Below are positions 53,178-61,828 of a stretch of 64,000 bases of DNA, piece after piece. Origin of the DNA: Demequina sp. (GTDB lineage Bacteria; Actinomycetota; Actinomycetes; Actinomycetales; Demequinaceae); contig JANQAD010000001.1 of assembly GCA_024707205.1 (NCBI GenBank), positions 1,116,001 to 1,180,000 on the forward strand, written 5' to 3'. The position numbers and the translations under genes are program-made. Within the stretch, counting starts at the first letter, position 1. Every line of letters begins with the position of its first letter. The notes under the pieces were generated by a model. The model was not told the DNA's origin. It ran no database searches and saw only the letters and a program-made list of their open reading frames with translations.

Positions 53178-55199
53178 GTGCGGCGAGCACGCTCGTCATC
53201 CGCGCGACTCGACGCTTATGTCGCCGCGGTCATCACTCTCGGCGTAATCGCGCTCGCCTTCATCCTTCTGTCAACCGACTGGGATGAGCTCATCCACGGC
53301 ATCCCGGTATGGCCGACGCTGTTGCTGGCTTTCGCCGCGATCGCGGGTGAGGTGAAGCCGATCGTCCTTCCCCGGGCGGGCAGATCCGACCGCACCCTTT
53401 CGACCTCGGCCCCCTTCGTGCTCGCCCTCGTGGGCGTGGCTGGGTTGACCGTCGGCGTCGTTGTCCAGGTCCTCGCCAGTCTCACGGACGACGCGCTGCA
53501 GCACCGCGCACCCAAGAAGTCACTCTTCAACACCGCCCAGTACACGCTCAGTGTGGCCAGCGCGGGCCTCGTCTACGCGGCGCTGACCGGCTATTCGCCG
53601 CTGTCGGCGCCCATGGCCGTGGAACCCCGCGACATCCTCGCGCTCATGGCGGGCGGTCTAGTCATGTTCGCTGTGAACTGGGTGTTGGTAGCGGGGATCG
53701 TCTCGCGCGTCACTGATCAGCGTCTATTCGCCGTTCTGCGGAGCGACGTGCGTGACTTCTTTGTGAGCAACCTCGTCCTCCTCAGCATCGGCGGAATCGC
53801 GGCACTCATCGCCGCCGAGGGCGCATGGGCTCTGATTCTGCTCGCCGCCCCCGTCATCGCGGCGCACCTGTTCACGCAGTCCGCCGCGCGCCACGCGCAT
53901 GACGCCACCCACGACCAGCTCACGGGTCTTGGCAACAGAGCGCAACTGCACTACGAGATCGTCAAGGGACTCGCGAACGCGCAACGGTCCAAGACCGACG
54001 GCCCCGGCCTCGTCCTACTCGACCTTGACCACTTCAAGGACATCAACGACACGCTCGGCCACCCCTTCGGCGACCTCATCCTGCGCAAGGTCGCCGATGA
54101 GCTCACGGCGGCCGCGCCGGAGAACGCGACCGTCCACCGCCTCGGCGGCGACGAGTTCGCGGTCGTGGTGTTCGGCGACATGCTGGACACGGCAACCGCC
54201 GCGCGCAACCTCCTCGGCGCGCTTGACACTCCCGTCCACATCGAGGGGCTCGAACTGCTCGTGAGGGCGAGCGCGGGCGTCGCCGTCGCCCCACACCACG
54301 GTGACGACTCCGACACCCTCATGAAGAACGTGGACATCGCGCTGTATCACGCGAAGCTCGAGCGCGACCGCATCAGCCTGTACTCCTCGGAGTTCGACAT
54401 CAACACTCTTGAGCGGCTGCAGCTCCTCGCGGATCTCCGCACGGCCATTCACTCCAACGAACTGCACGTGGTCTACCAGCCACAGCTCGATCTCAGCGAC
54501 GGCAAGCTGGTGGGCGTTGAGGCGCTCGTGCGTTGGCGCCACCCGCGGCGCGGCGAGGTCACCGCCGAGGAGTTCATTGCCCTCGCGGAGAGTTCCGGCC
54601 TTGTGGTCCCGCTCACCGCCTACGTCATGAACGCGGCTCTCGCCGAACTCGCCGAGTGGCGCGCGCAGGGCCACGAGCTCCGCATGGCCGTGAACCTCTC
54701 CGCGCGCCTGCTCTCCGACCTCGCCCTCCCCGATCAGGTGCGTGATGCCCTGCTTCGCCACGACGTCCCGGCGAGCTCGTTGGTCCTCGAGGTGACGGAG
54801 ACCGGCATTCTGGCCGACGCCGTGCGCGCCGACACCGTGGTCCACGCTTTGCGCGGGCTTGGCGTGGCAATCGCGATCGATGACTACGGCACCGGCAACG
54901 CATCCCTCAATTACCTCAAGCGACTCGAGATCGACGAGCTCAAGATCGACCGCTCGTTCGTGAGCAATATCGGCACCGAGAACCACGACCTGATCATCGT
55001 CCGCTCGACGATCTCGCTGGCACGTGCCCTCGGCCTCAGGGTGGTCGCCGAAGGCATCGAGGACGAGGCGACCGCGGTCGCTTTGCGCGAACTCGGCTGC
55101 CCCATTGGCCAGGGCTTCCATCTGGGAATCCCCGTTCCAGCGTCGGAAATCTCGCCGTTCTTCAAGGGCGGCAGCCGCGCTGGCGCGCAACCCGCCTAG
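53178..55199 (+). CDS. Membrane GGDEF-EAL cyclic-di-GMP enzyme
   Basis: A 673-residue protein with an N-terminal membrane sensor of five to six helices (residues about 12-240; a MASE-like domain with LFNTAQYTLSVASAG), a diguanylate cyclase domain and a phosphodiesterase domain. GGDEF (323-327, RLGGDEFAVV) is intact; the EAL domain has EAL (448-450), NLSA, EVTET, IDDYGTG, LKIDRSF and AEGIED, so both activities are possible. GTG 53178 is chosen because it opens the membrane domain and leaves peptide 10 free; the frame is open further upstream. The N-terminal domain is the likely receiver of a signal, and the peptide array just before it is the obvious candidate source. Confidence 0.92.
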   Translation: MRRARSSSARLDAYVAAVITLGVIALAFILLSTDWDELIHGIPVWPTLLLAFAAIAGEVKPIVLPRAGRSDRTLSTSAPFVLALVGVAGLTVGVVVQVLASLTDDALQHRAPKKSLFNTAQYTLSVASAGLVYAALTGYSPLSAPMAVEPRDILALMAGGLVMFAVNWVLVAGIVSRVTDQRLFAVLRSDVRDFFVSNLVLLSIGGIAALIAAEGAWALILLAAPVIAAHLFTQSAARHAHDATHDQLTGLGNRAQLHYEIVKGLANAQRSKTDGPGLVLLDLDHFKDINDTLGHPFGDLILRKVADELTAAAPENATVHRLGGDEFAVVVFGDMLDTATAARNLLGALDTPVHIEGLELLVRASAGVAVAPHHGDDSDTLMKNVDIALYHAKLERDRISLYSSEFDINTLERLQLLADLRTAIHSNELHVVYQPQLDLSDGKLVGVEALVRWRHPRRGEVTAEEFIALAESSGLVVPLTAYVMNAALAELAEWRAQGHELRMAVNLSARLLSDLALPDQVRDALLRHDVPASSLVLEVTETGILADAVRADTVVHALRGLGVAIAIDDYGTGNASLNYLKRLEIDELKIDRSFVSNIGTENHDLIIVRSTISLARALGLRVVAEGIEDEATAVALRELGCPIGQGFHLGIPVPASEISPFFKGGSRAGAQPA

Positions 55200-55202
55200 C
55201 CG

Positions 55203-55751
55203 ATGCTTGTCCTCGCCGCCTGCGTGCTCGCGCTCGCGTCGCCTCTCGTCGCGGGGCGCTGGCCGGCCGGCCTGCTGCTGAACAAGTGGAAGTGGCCACT
55301 GCTGATCTGGGCCACGCTGATCTTCCAGACCGTGGTGCTCATGGTGGACATGCCCCACAACCTGGCGGCAGGACTGCACGTGGCCTCGTATGCGGCCGCG
55401 ATCGGCTTCCTGTGGCTCAACCGCCACTTCCCAGGCGTCTACTTCGTCGGCGCGGGAGCACTCTCGAACGGCGTCGCCATCGCGCTGAACGGCGGCACCC
55501 TGCCTGCCTCCGCGGATGCCGTGGCGCGGGCGGGACTCGATGAGACGGGCGGCTTCAACAACACCGCCGTGCTTGAGGACCCCAAGCTGCCATGGCTCGG
55601 GGACGTCTTCGCATGGCCCGCGCCCTTGCCGCTTGCCAACACCTTCAGCGTTGGCGATGTGCTCATCGTGATTGGCGCGTTCGTGGCGGCGTGGAGCGGC
55701 GCGCGTCGTATCGGCCAACCCGTGGAGGACGCGCAACCAGTGCCGGAGTGA
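55203..55751 (+). CDS. DUF5317 membrane protein
   Basis: A 182-residue protein with five to six membrane helices, of the actinobacterial DUF5317 family (function unknown). It starts MLVLAACVLALASPLVAGRWPAGLL, includes NGVAIALNGGTLPASADAV and ends with a short charged tail. It begins three bases after the GGDEF-EAL stop, so they are one operon. The loop LLNKWKWPLL contains KWKW, close to the WKWN end of the array peptides; whether this is meaningful is open. Confidence 0.85.
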   Translation: MLVLAACVLALASPLVAGRWPAGLLLNKWKWPLLIWATLIFQTVVLMVDMPHNLAAGLHVASYAAAIGFLWLNRHFPGVYFVGAGALSNGVAIALNGGTLPASADAVARAGLDETGGFNNTAVLEDPKLPWLGDVFAWPAPLPLANTFSVGDVLIVIGAFVAAWSGARRIGQPVEDAQPVPE

Positions 55752-55752
55752 G

Positions 55753-55823
55753 AGCGGGTGACGGGAATCGAACCCGCGCTATCAGCTTGGGAAGCTGAAG
55801 TTCTGCCATTGAACTACACCCGC
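55753..55823 (-). tRNA. tRNA-Gly (anticodon CCC)
   Basis: 71 nucleotides. The acceptor arms GCGGGTG and CACCCGC, a D-arm GTTC...GAAC, the anticodon stem TCAGC/GCTGA with loop TTCCCAA (anticodon CCC), and a GGGTTCGATTCCC T-arm all pair. CCA is not encoded. Confidence 0.95.
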
Positions 55824-57828
55824 GGTGTGGGCTCCATGATAGCCAAGTCCGCGCGGTGCCCAAGCCCCTCGAGCCAGCGCACCAGTTGCCGGTGCACGGT
55901 CTCGGCCCCTTCAAGCAGGCCCGACGCTCCACTTAGGGAAGCGTCTACGGTCCAGTCCGCGGGGTGCACCAGGAGCGGCCGAGTCTGCCAGCCGCCGAGC
56001 CCGCCGTGGCAGCCGACGAGCTCCTCGAACGCCGCCACCTCGCCGAGCGACGCGTCGTAGAGCGAGTTCACGTAGATGTCCGGTGCGGAGGCGAACGCGG
56101 ACACGCGCGCAAAGTCCGCCCTGGCCGCGGGGAACGCCTCGAGCGGATCCTCGCCCGTCACGGCTCCGGTCTCGAGGTGCATCGCGCCGTGTGCGCCTAC
56201 CGCTACCGGCCCCGTGGCTCCCTGCACCACCACGAACCCGACCGCCGGGTGCGTCGCGAGCGCCTCGATGAGGCCGGGATGCGCGGCCTCGAGCTGCGCA
56301 AGGGTGAGCCGCTCCTGAGAGTCCGTGAACCAGATCGCGCCCAGGTTGCCAGAGCCGACCACCGCGATGCCGGGCTCCGGTGCATCCCCGGCAGCAGCGT
56401 CGGGCACCGCAGTATTGGGCACGGCGCGGGAGATCACGCGAGCGGGAAGCGATTCGCCGAGCCCCTCGATGAGCGCACGAACGCGACCGCGCGCCTCGCC
56501 CTCCTCCTCGCCAACGGCCGCAGCACCCGCGGCATGCGAGGACACGAAGTCGGCGAGCGACTCGCCCGTCCGCTGCAGGAACGTGGCGCCCTGGGACTGG
56601 CCGTGGTCGCTCACGAGCACGATCCGGTAGCGCCGCGGCGCGGCCCCGGACCGCGCCAGCCTCTCGAGCGAGCCCACCACGCGATCGAGCCCGTAGAGGG
56701 ACGCGAGCGACTCGGGCCGGGTGACGCCGGCGTGGTGCGCGATCTCGTCGTAGTCGACGAAGTCCGCGTAGATGGCCTTGCGGCCGCTCAGCATCGCGTC
56801 CGCGACGAGCGCCACGTTGAGATCCCGCAGCAGCACATTGGTGACGCCGCGCAGCGCCACGTAGGCGCCCCCACGGTGTATGCGGGGCGTGACGTCGTGC
56901 CGCCGCTGCCGCCGCGCCTGGAACACCTCCTTGACCATCTCGCCAATGGTGAGGGTCACGCCTCGCGCAAGCCCGGTCGGGTGCGTGAGGAAGGCCGCAT
57001 AGCTGCCCGACGCCCCCAAGGCTTTGCCCTTGTTCTCCAGCGAGCTCATGGTCAGTTGGGCAGTGGCAGCGTCGCCGCTGAAGAGGTTGGAGATAGAGAC
57101 GCCGTCGTCCGCAAGCAGTCCCGCGCCGTCGCTGATCCTGGCTTCGATCACGGCGGCATCGGCAGGCTTGTTGGCGACGAGCATGCGTCCAAGCTCGCGG
57201 TCGTACCACCGGAAGGCGGCAGGTTCTCCGTTGTGCCGTGCAGGATCCCCGCCTGGCTCACGGGCGTGGTGGAGGGGACGCGGGCCGTCCACTCGGTCCA
57301 GGTGTGGGTGCCATCTCGCAGCCAGCGTGCGATGGTGGGGAGGTTCCCGGCCCGCACCTCATAGTCCAGCACCGGCGCAGGGACCCCATCCAGTTGGAGG
57401 AACAGCACGCCCTCGGCGTCGTCCACCTCCGGGGCCGGGCGCCGGCGCGCGAGCCGGATCGCGTAGTCGATGAGGTAGTCGTCGCCGCTCGCGCCGAACA
57501 GCCAGAACAGGATCGCCGCTACGGCGCCGTAGATCCACGACGCGAGCACGAGGTGCCACAGCGTGTCCATGTGCATGCCGGGCGTCAGCGCGAGCGCAAG
57601 CCCAAGCACCACCGCTTGGGCGAAGAGCGCGGTGAGTGCGGCGCCCGGCCAGCCAAAGCGTCGGGCACACCAGGCGAGCGCGGGCCGGAGCGCCCAGGAC
57701 ACCCCGGCCACAAGGACGGCCGCGATCACGAGGGACCACCAGTGGTCCGCGCTCACGCCCGGCGTCAGCCACACCGTGATGGCGATGGCGAGCAGTTGCG
57801 CGATCGCCTCTGCTATGCGGCGGCGCAT
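55814..57828 (-). CDS. Membrane-anchored alkaline-phosphatase-superfamily protein, frame broken
   Basis: About 670 residues once repaired. The N-terminal part (MRRRIAEAIAQLLAIAITVWLTPGVSADHWW...) has four membrane helices of the YvlD/holin-4 type; it leads to a phosphodiesterase/nucleotide-pyrophosphatase-like domain with EGVLFLQLDGVPAPVL, VSQAGILHGTTEN (the metal/nucleophile region), VDYDEIAHHAGVTRPES and VLVSDHGQSQGATF. The two parts are in different frames; adding one C near 57218 (ctgccgcc to ctgcccgcc) joins LPAFRWYDRELGRML. The product would be a membrane-bound hydrolase with its active site outside. Its 3' end overlaps the tRNA by ten bases. Confidence 0.82.
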
Positions 57829-57831
57829 GGC

Positions 57832-58746
57832 CTAGGCCAGCGGCCTGGCGACGAGGGAGAAGCTTGCCTCTACCGTTTGGCCCGGCTGCACCAGCAGCAG
57901 GTTCGCGGAGTGAATCCCCCGCTCTGCCAGGTTGAATGCGTCGTTGGCGTTGCTCACGGGCTCCACCGCGAAGAAGGGCTTTCCCTCGGGGATGTAGACG
58001 ACGGCGTGGCTCAGGAGGTCGTCTGCCTCCACGTCGAGGTCCAGAACGCCCGGCCACGTGATGGTGGCGAGCGTGGGGGAGGTGCGCGCCGTGTAGCAGT
58101 CGTCAACGAACGCCCCGCCGATCTCGCGAGAGGCCCGGAAGTCGGCGTCGGGCCGTATTGTGCCCGCCTCACCGAAGGGGATGCAGTCCTGGGCCTCGTA
58201 GGCGGCGTCGACGTTGAGCTGCAGGTGAGCCGTGCGCGATCCCGCGACCGAGCGCTCGAAGTATGGGTGATGGCCAAAGCCGGCGGGGAAGGTCTCGTGG
58301 TCCGAGTTGGTGATGCTGTACGTCCACGTGAAGCGGTCGCCATCGAGGCGATACGTGAACTGCGCCGTGAAGGTCCAGGGGAAGTTCACGCCGTAGACCT
58401 CGCGGGACTGGAACTCGAGCACGGCATGGGTGGCATCGGCCTCCACCACGGCCCACGGGTACTCCGACGCGGTGCCGTGGATCGCGGTGCCGTCGCCGTG
58501 GTTGACCCGAAGCTGATACGTCTTGCCCGCCCACCGCAGCTTGCCGCCAGCGATCCGATTGGACCACGGAACCAGGGGATAGGAGGCGGTGTCCGGCACG
58601 GAGGTCAGCACGGCGTCCGGCGTTGGCCGCAAGACGTCGTGCCAGGTACCGCCGATATTCACGCGGCCATAGGCGACGGAGCCGCCCGTGGTTGGGAGCA
58701 GGCCTACCTGCCAGTGCTCGTTGGCGAGTTCAAGGATCTGGGTCAT
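57832..58746 (-). CDS. Aldose 1-epimerase family protein
   Basis: A 304-residue galactose-mutarotase-like enzyme interconverting anomers of aldoses. Family blocks are YPLVPWSNRIAGGKLRW, NHGDGTAIHGTASEYPW (His), FGHHPYFERS (His) and FFAVEPVSN (catalytic Glu). It begins four bases from the stop of the phosphatase gene and converges with no other gene; ATG 58746. Confidence 0.9.
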   Translation of the reverse strand: MTQILELANEHWQVGLLPTTGGSVAYGRVNIGGTWHDVLRPTPDAVLTSVPDTASYPLVPWSNRIAGGKLRWAGKTYQLRVNHGDGTAIHGTASEYPWAVVEADATHAVLEFQSREVYGVNFPWTFTAQFTYRLDGDRFTWTYSITNSDHETFPAGFGHHPYFERSVAGSRTAHLQLNVDAAYEAQDCIPFGEAGTIRPDADFRASREIGGAFVDDCYTARTSPTLATITWPGVLDLDVEADDLLSHAVVYIPEGKPFFAVEPVSNANDAFNLAERGIHSANLLLVQPGQTVEASFSLVARPLA

Positions 58747-58804
58747 GCCGCCATTGTGTCGCACGTGATGCCGCGCGCGGGTGACGCGCGCGTAGCCTGG
58801 CGGC

Positions 58805-59671
58805 ATGAGCCGCTTGGGCGTGATTGCCGTCGCCTGCGCGGTGTTGCTCGCCGGCTGCACTGGCGCCGACGCTGGGGCGAGCCACTCCCCAAACCCGGCC
58901 GCAGCGTCGGGCAGGGTAACGGTGCCCGACGCCGTGGTTGAGTTCCCGCGCACGCTCCAGGCGGCGCGGATGGTCGAGGCGCTCGTCACCACCAACGGGG
59001 ACGCCGGCGCGCTCGTGACCTCCGCGCGGCTTGACTCGCCGCTGTTCGCGGACTCGCCGGCGCGCGACGGCGAGATCCGGCTGTTCCCGGACTGGACCAA
59101 CCACGTGCGCATGTTCCTCGGCACCGCCGTGTGCCCCGCGCCGGCCGGCCCCTCGCATGCAGTGCTGACGATGACGGTCGACGGCCGCGAGACCACCGAG
59201 ACGCTCACGGTGACCGACACGGCCCTGCGCGAGATCAACGCGGACGAGTGCGCGCAGAAGGCGATCCTTGACGTGGCGGCGCCTTCCTTCGGCGTCATCG
59301 AGACCCACACGGACGCCGAGCTGCTCACCTCGATCGTGCTGACCCGCGGCGGCTCGCGGCCGGAGGAGCCGGTGACGCTCACGTCGATGACGGGGAACAT
59401 CGTGTTCATCGTCTCGCTCGCGGACGAGCCGCGGACCCTCTTCACGGGCCAGGCCGGCGTGCAGGTGCCCGCCGTCATCAAGGTGGGGCGCTGCGACCCC
59501 CACGTGTTCGCGGACGGCAAGAAGAACTTCGTCTTTCCCCTGTACCTCGCGATCGGCGACGACGAGCCCGCGTACCTGGAGATCCAGCCGTACCCGGACA
59601 TGAAGGCGGCGCTGCAGAACCTGATGTCGAAGTGCGGGGATGTGCAGCGTGAGGACGGCGGCGCCGCGTAG
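58805..59671 (+). CDS. Lipoprotein of unknown function
   Basis: A 288-residue predicted lipoprotein: signal SRLGVIAVACAVLLAGC with a lipobox LAGC (Cys 18), then a Ser/Pro-rich linker and an immunoglobulin-like beta-domain. Four Cys after the lipobox could form two disulphides (for example, in AVCPAPAG and NADECAQK). No family is recognised. Two GCCCGACGCT-type motifs lie in the linker codons. Confidence 0.75.
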   Translation: MSRLGVIAVACAVLLAGCTGADAGASHSPNPAAASGRVTVPDAVVEFPRTLQAARMVEALVTTNGDAGALVTSARLDSPLFADSPARDGEIRLFPDWTNHVRMFLGTAVCPAPAGPSHAVLTMTVDGRETTETLTVTDTALREINADECAQKAILDVAAPSFGVIETHTDAELLTSIVLTRGGSRPEEPVTLTSMTGNIVFIVSLADEPRTLFTGQAGVQVPAVIKVGRCDPHVFADGKKNFVFPLYLAIGDDEPAYLEIQPYPDMKAALQNLMSKCGDVQREDGGAA

Positions 59672-59683
59672 GCGCCGGCGTGC

Positions 59684-60139
59684 TCAAGCGAGCGAGTCGA
59701 GCGCCTCGCCGAGCAGGCGCAGCAGGTCGGTGGTGCCCTCCTCGCGCCCCTCGGCCCCGTGCTCTCCGTCCAGGTAGATGCCATGTTCGGTGTGGGTGAG
59801 GAGGGTGCCGCCCTCGACCGGCTCCAGGGTGATCGAGGTGGCCGACGCCGAGAGCGGATCACCGTTCAGCGTCATCCGGTAGGTGAACACGATGCGCTCT
59901 CCGGGCACGATGTCCACATACTCGGCGTCGAACGTCGTGCTGAATCCGCCGGGGTGGTCGGACGCTGCGCTCTCCGTTCCGCCGATGCGGAAGTCGAAGG
60001 TTCCGAAGGACGACTCGAGGTCATCGTTCGCGCCGAACCAGAGCTGCTTCTTCTTGGGGTCCGCGAACATGTCGAAGACCTGCGCCGGCGAGTAGGCGTA
60101 CGTGCGGCTGATGGTGAAGTCGTGGTGGGCGATGGTCAT
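59684..60139 (-). CDS. SRPBCC (AHSA1-like) domain protein
   Basis: A 151-residue SRPBCC protein of the activator-of-Hsp90-homologue type: ISRTYAYSPAQVFDMFADPKKKQLWFG at the start and TLEPVEGGTLLTHTEHGIYL later. These bind hydrophobic ligands and are regularly paired, as here, with an ArsR-type regulator; the ATG is one base beyond the regulator's stop. Confidence 0.88.
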   Translation of the reverse strand: MTIAHHDFTISRTYAYSPAQVFDMFADPKKKQLWFGANDDLESSFGTFDFRIGGTESAASDHPGGFSTTFDAEYVDIVPGERIVFTYRMTLNGDPLSASATSITLEPVEGGTLLTHTEHGIYLDGEHGAEGREEGTTDLLRLLGEALDSLA

Positions 60140-60140
60140 G

Positions 60141-60473
60141 TCAGTTCTCCTTGGGGTAGATCAGGTCCATGGCCGCTCCCAGGCGGTCAAAGCGCGCGTG
60201 CCACGCGGCCTCGTGCGCCGCGACCCAGTCGCGAACGTCGCGCAACCCGTCGAGGGACGGCTCGACGATGCGCGTGCGCCCCTCCTTGCGGGTGGTTACC
60301 AGGCCCGTGTCCTCGAGGTAGTTCACGTGCTGCAGCACGGCGCTCAGGGTCATGTGGAGTGGTTCCGCGAGCTCGGAGACGGTTGCCGGGCCGACGCCGA
60401 GGCGGGTGAGCATCGCGCGTCGCCCTGGGTCGGCGAGGGCTAGGAAGGTGCGGTCTAGCTGGGAGGTGGGCAT
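60141..60473 (-). CDS. ArsR-family transcriptional regulator
   Basis: A 110-residue winged-helix regulator: LDRTFLALADPGRRAMLTRLGVGPATVSELAEPLHMTLSAVLQHVNYLEDTGLV, then a short helical tail. It has no metal-binding Cys. It forms an operon with the SRPBCC gene and probably regulates it. Confidence 0.9.
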   Translation of the reverse strand: MPTSQLDRTFLALADPGRRAMLTRLGVGPATVSELAEPLHMTLSAVLQHVNYLEDTGLVTTRKEGRTRIVEPSLDGLRDVRDWVAAHEAAWHARFDRLGAAMDLIYPKEN

Positions 60474-60531
60474 GCCGCCATCCTGTACCCAGCGTCGGGC
60501 AATAGTCAAGTGAAAACTTAAGTATTGAGTG

Positions 60532-60562
60532 TTGACCCTCCCCTTGCGGGAGACTGCACTGT
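60532..60562 (+). promoter_or_regulatory. MerR-type promoter/operator
   Basis: TTGACC (60532-60537), then 19 bases to CACTGT (60557-60562), with an inverted repeat CTCCC-CTTGC-GGGAG filling the long spacer. Such a spacing is the hallmark of promoters twisted by MerR proteins. The start point would fall at about 60569, so mRNA would start at or near ATG 60570, i.e. leaderless. Confidence 0.6.
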
Positions 60563-60569
60563 GGCTGCC

Positions 60570-61415
60570 ATGGACGAGGAAGAGCTCATCAGCATCGGCG
60601 AGTTCGCCGCGCTGACGCGGCTGTCGATCAAGGCCCTGCGCCTGTACGACGAGAACGGTCTGCTCACCCCCGCCCACGTTGACCCGGTGTCTGGTTACCG
60701 CTACTACCGGCCAAACCAGCGCAACCGGGCCATCCTCATCGGAGACCTGCGGCGCGTGGATGTGCCGCTGAATCTCATCGCCCAGATCCTCGACGGCGAC
60801 GCCGCGCTCGCGAGCTACCAGGACTGGTGGATCGCGCAAGAGGAGCGCCATGTGGAGCGCCGCGGACTGGGCCACTACATCAAGGCGCGACTGCGCAGAG
60901 AGGGGCAGCCCCCCATGGACATCAAGACCCGTTCAGTTCCCGAGCGGAAGCTCGCCGTCATCTCCAAGGAGCTGTTCCAGCCGCAGCTCACGGAGTTCAT
61001 CATGAGCTCGTTCCACGAACTGTTCTCGTGGGCCGAGCGCAACCCGGGGCTACGGTCTTTGAACACGACCCCGGAGGACCCCACGTACGTGATCTTCCAC
61101 GGCCCGGTGACGCCGGATGCGTCCGCCCTCGTCGAGGTCTGCATCATCATCGACGGGCCGGCAGAGCCGGAGGGCGCGATCGTGCTCAAGCGCGAGGCGG
61201 CGCACGAGGAGGCGTATACGACGCTGACGCGAGAGGGGATCGAGTTCCCCAACATCCTCGCCGCGTACGACGCGGTCGCCATGTGGGTGATCGAGAACGG
61301 TTCCATGATCGAGTCGCTGCCCTCGCGAGAGGTGTACTTCGCGGACGTGATTCAGATGCCGATGGACGCGCCCGTGTGCGACATCGCGTACCCGTATGCG
61401 CCAAAGTCCGCGTAG
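60570..61415 (+). CDS. MerR-family regulator with GyrI-like effector domain
   Basis: A 281-residue activator. The MerR DNA-binding domain is ISIGEFAALTRLSIKALRLYDENGLLTPAHVDPVSGYRYY; a coiled-coil and an effector domain of the GyrI-like/BmrR type (TRSVPERKLAVISKELF, TYVIFHGPVTPDASALVEVCI) follow, suggesting binding of a small drug-like molecule. The frame also allows GTG 60561. The operator just upstream indicates autoregulation. Confidence 0.87.
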   Translation: MDEEELISIGEFAALTRLSIKALRLYDENGLLTPAHVDPVSGYRYYRPNQRNRAILIGDLRRVDVPLNLIAQILDGDAALASYQDWWIAQEERHVERRGLGHYIKARLRREGQPPMDIKTRSVPERKLAVISKELFQPQLTEFIMSSFHELFSWAERNPGLRSLNTTPEDPTYVIFHGPVTPDASALVEVCIIIDGPAEPEGAIVLKREAAHEEAYTTLTREGIEFPNILAAYDAVAMWVIENGSMIESLPSREVYFADVIQMPMDAPVCDIAYPYAPKSA

Positions 61416-61591
61416 GCGTTAACCCGGCCCTAGCGTCGGGCCTGGTAGTTCGGTGACTTGCGTGGGAACCGGAATACCGCGGCCCGACGCTGGGGTTGCC
61501 TTCTCGACCGGCCGTTGCCTCTCCCGGGGGCACGCCCGCGCCACAGGCAAGGGTGCCCAAGGCCGGTGACAGTGGCTAGAAGGGAACCCTC

Positions 61592-61822
61592 ATGGCTCTC
61601 GGAGGCGGCATTTTCCTCATCGTCGTTGGCGCGATCCTCGCGTTCGCGGTCAAGGACTCCTGGGATGCGGTTGACCTGACGATGGTCGGCTACATCTGCC
61701 TCGCGGTCGGCGTGTTGGCGATCATCATCTCGCTGGTCGTGAACGCGCAGAACCGCAACACCAAGCACACCGAGGTGGTCGACCAGCACGTGGACGAGCG
61801 CCGGATCGACCCCACGGCGTAG
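61592..61822 (+). CDS. DUF6458-type small membrane protein
   Basis: A 76-residue protein with two helices (GGGIFLIVVGAILAFAV, MVGYICLAVGVLAIIISLVV) and a charged tail (HTEVVDQHVDERRID). This small actinobacterial family has no known function. AGAAGGG lies nine bases before the ATG. Confidence 0.8.
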   Translation: MALGGGIFLIVVGAILAFAVKDSWDAVDLTMVGYICLAVGVLAIIISLVVNAQNRNTKHTEVVDQHVDERRIDPTA

Positions 61823-61828
61823 CGCCTA

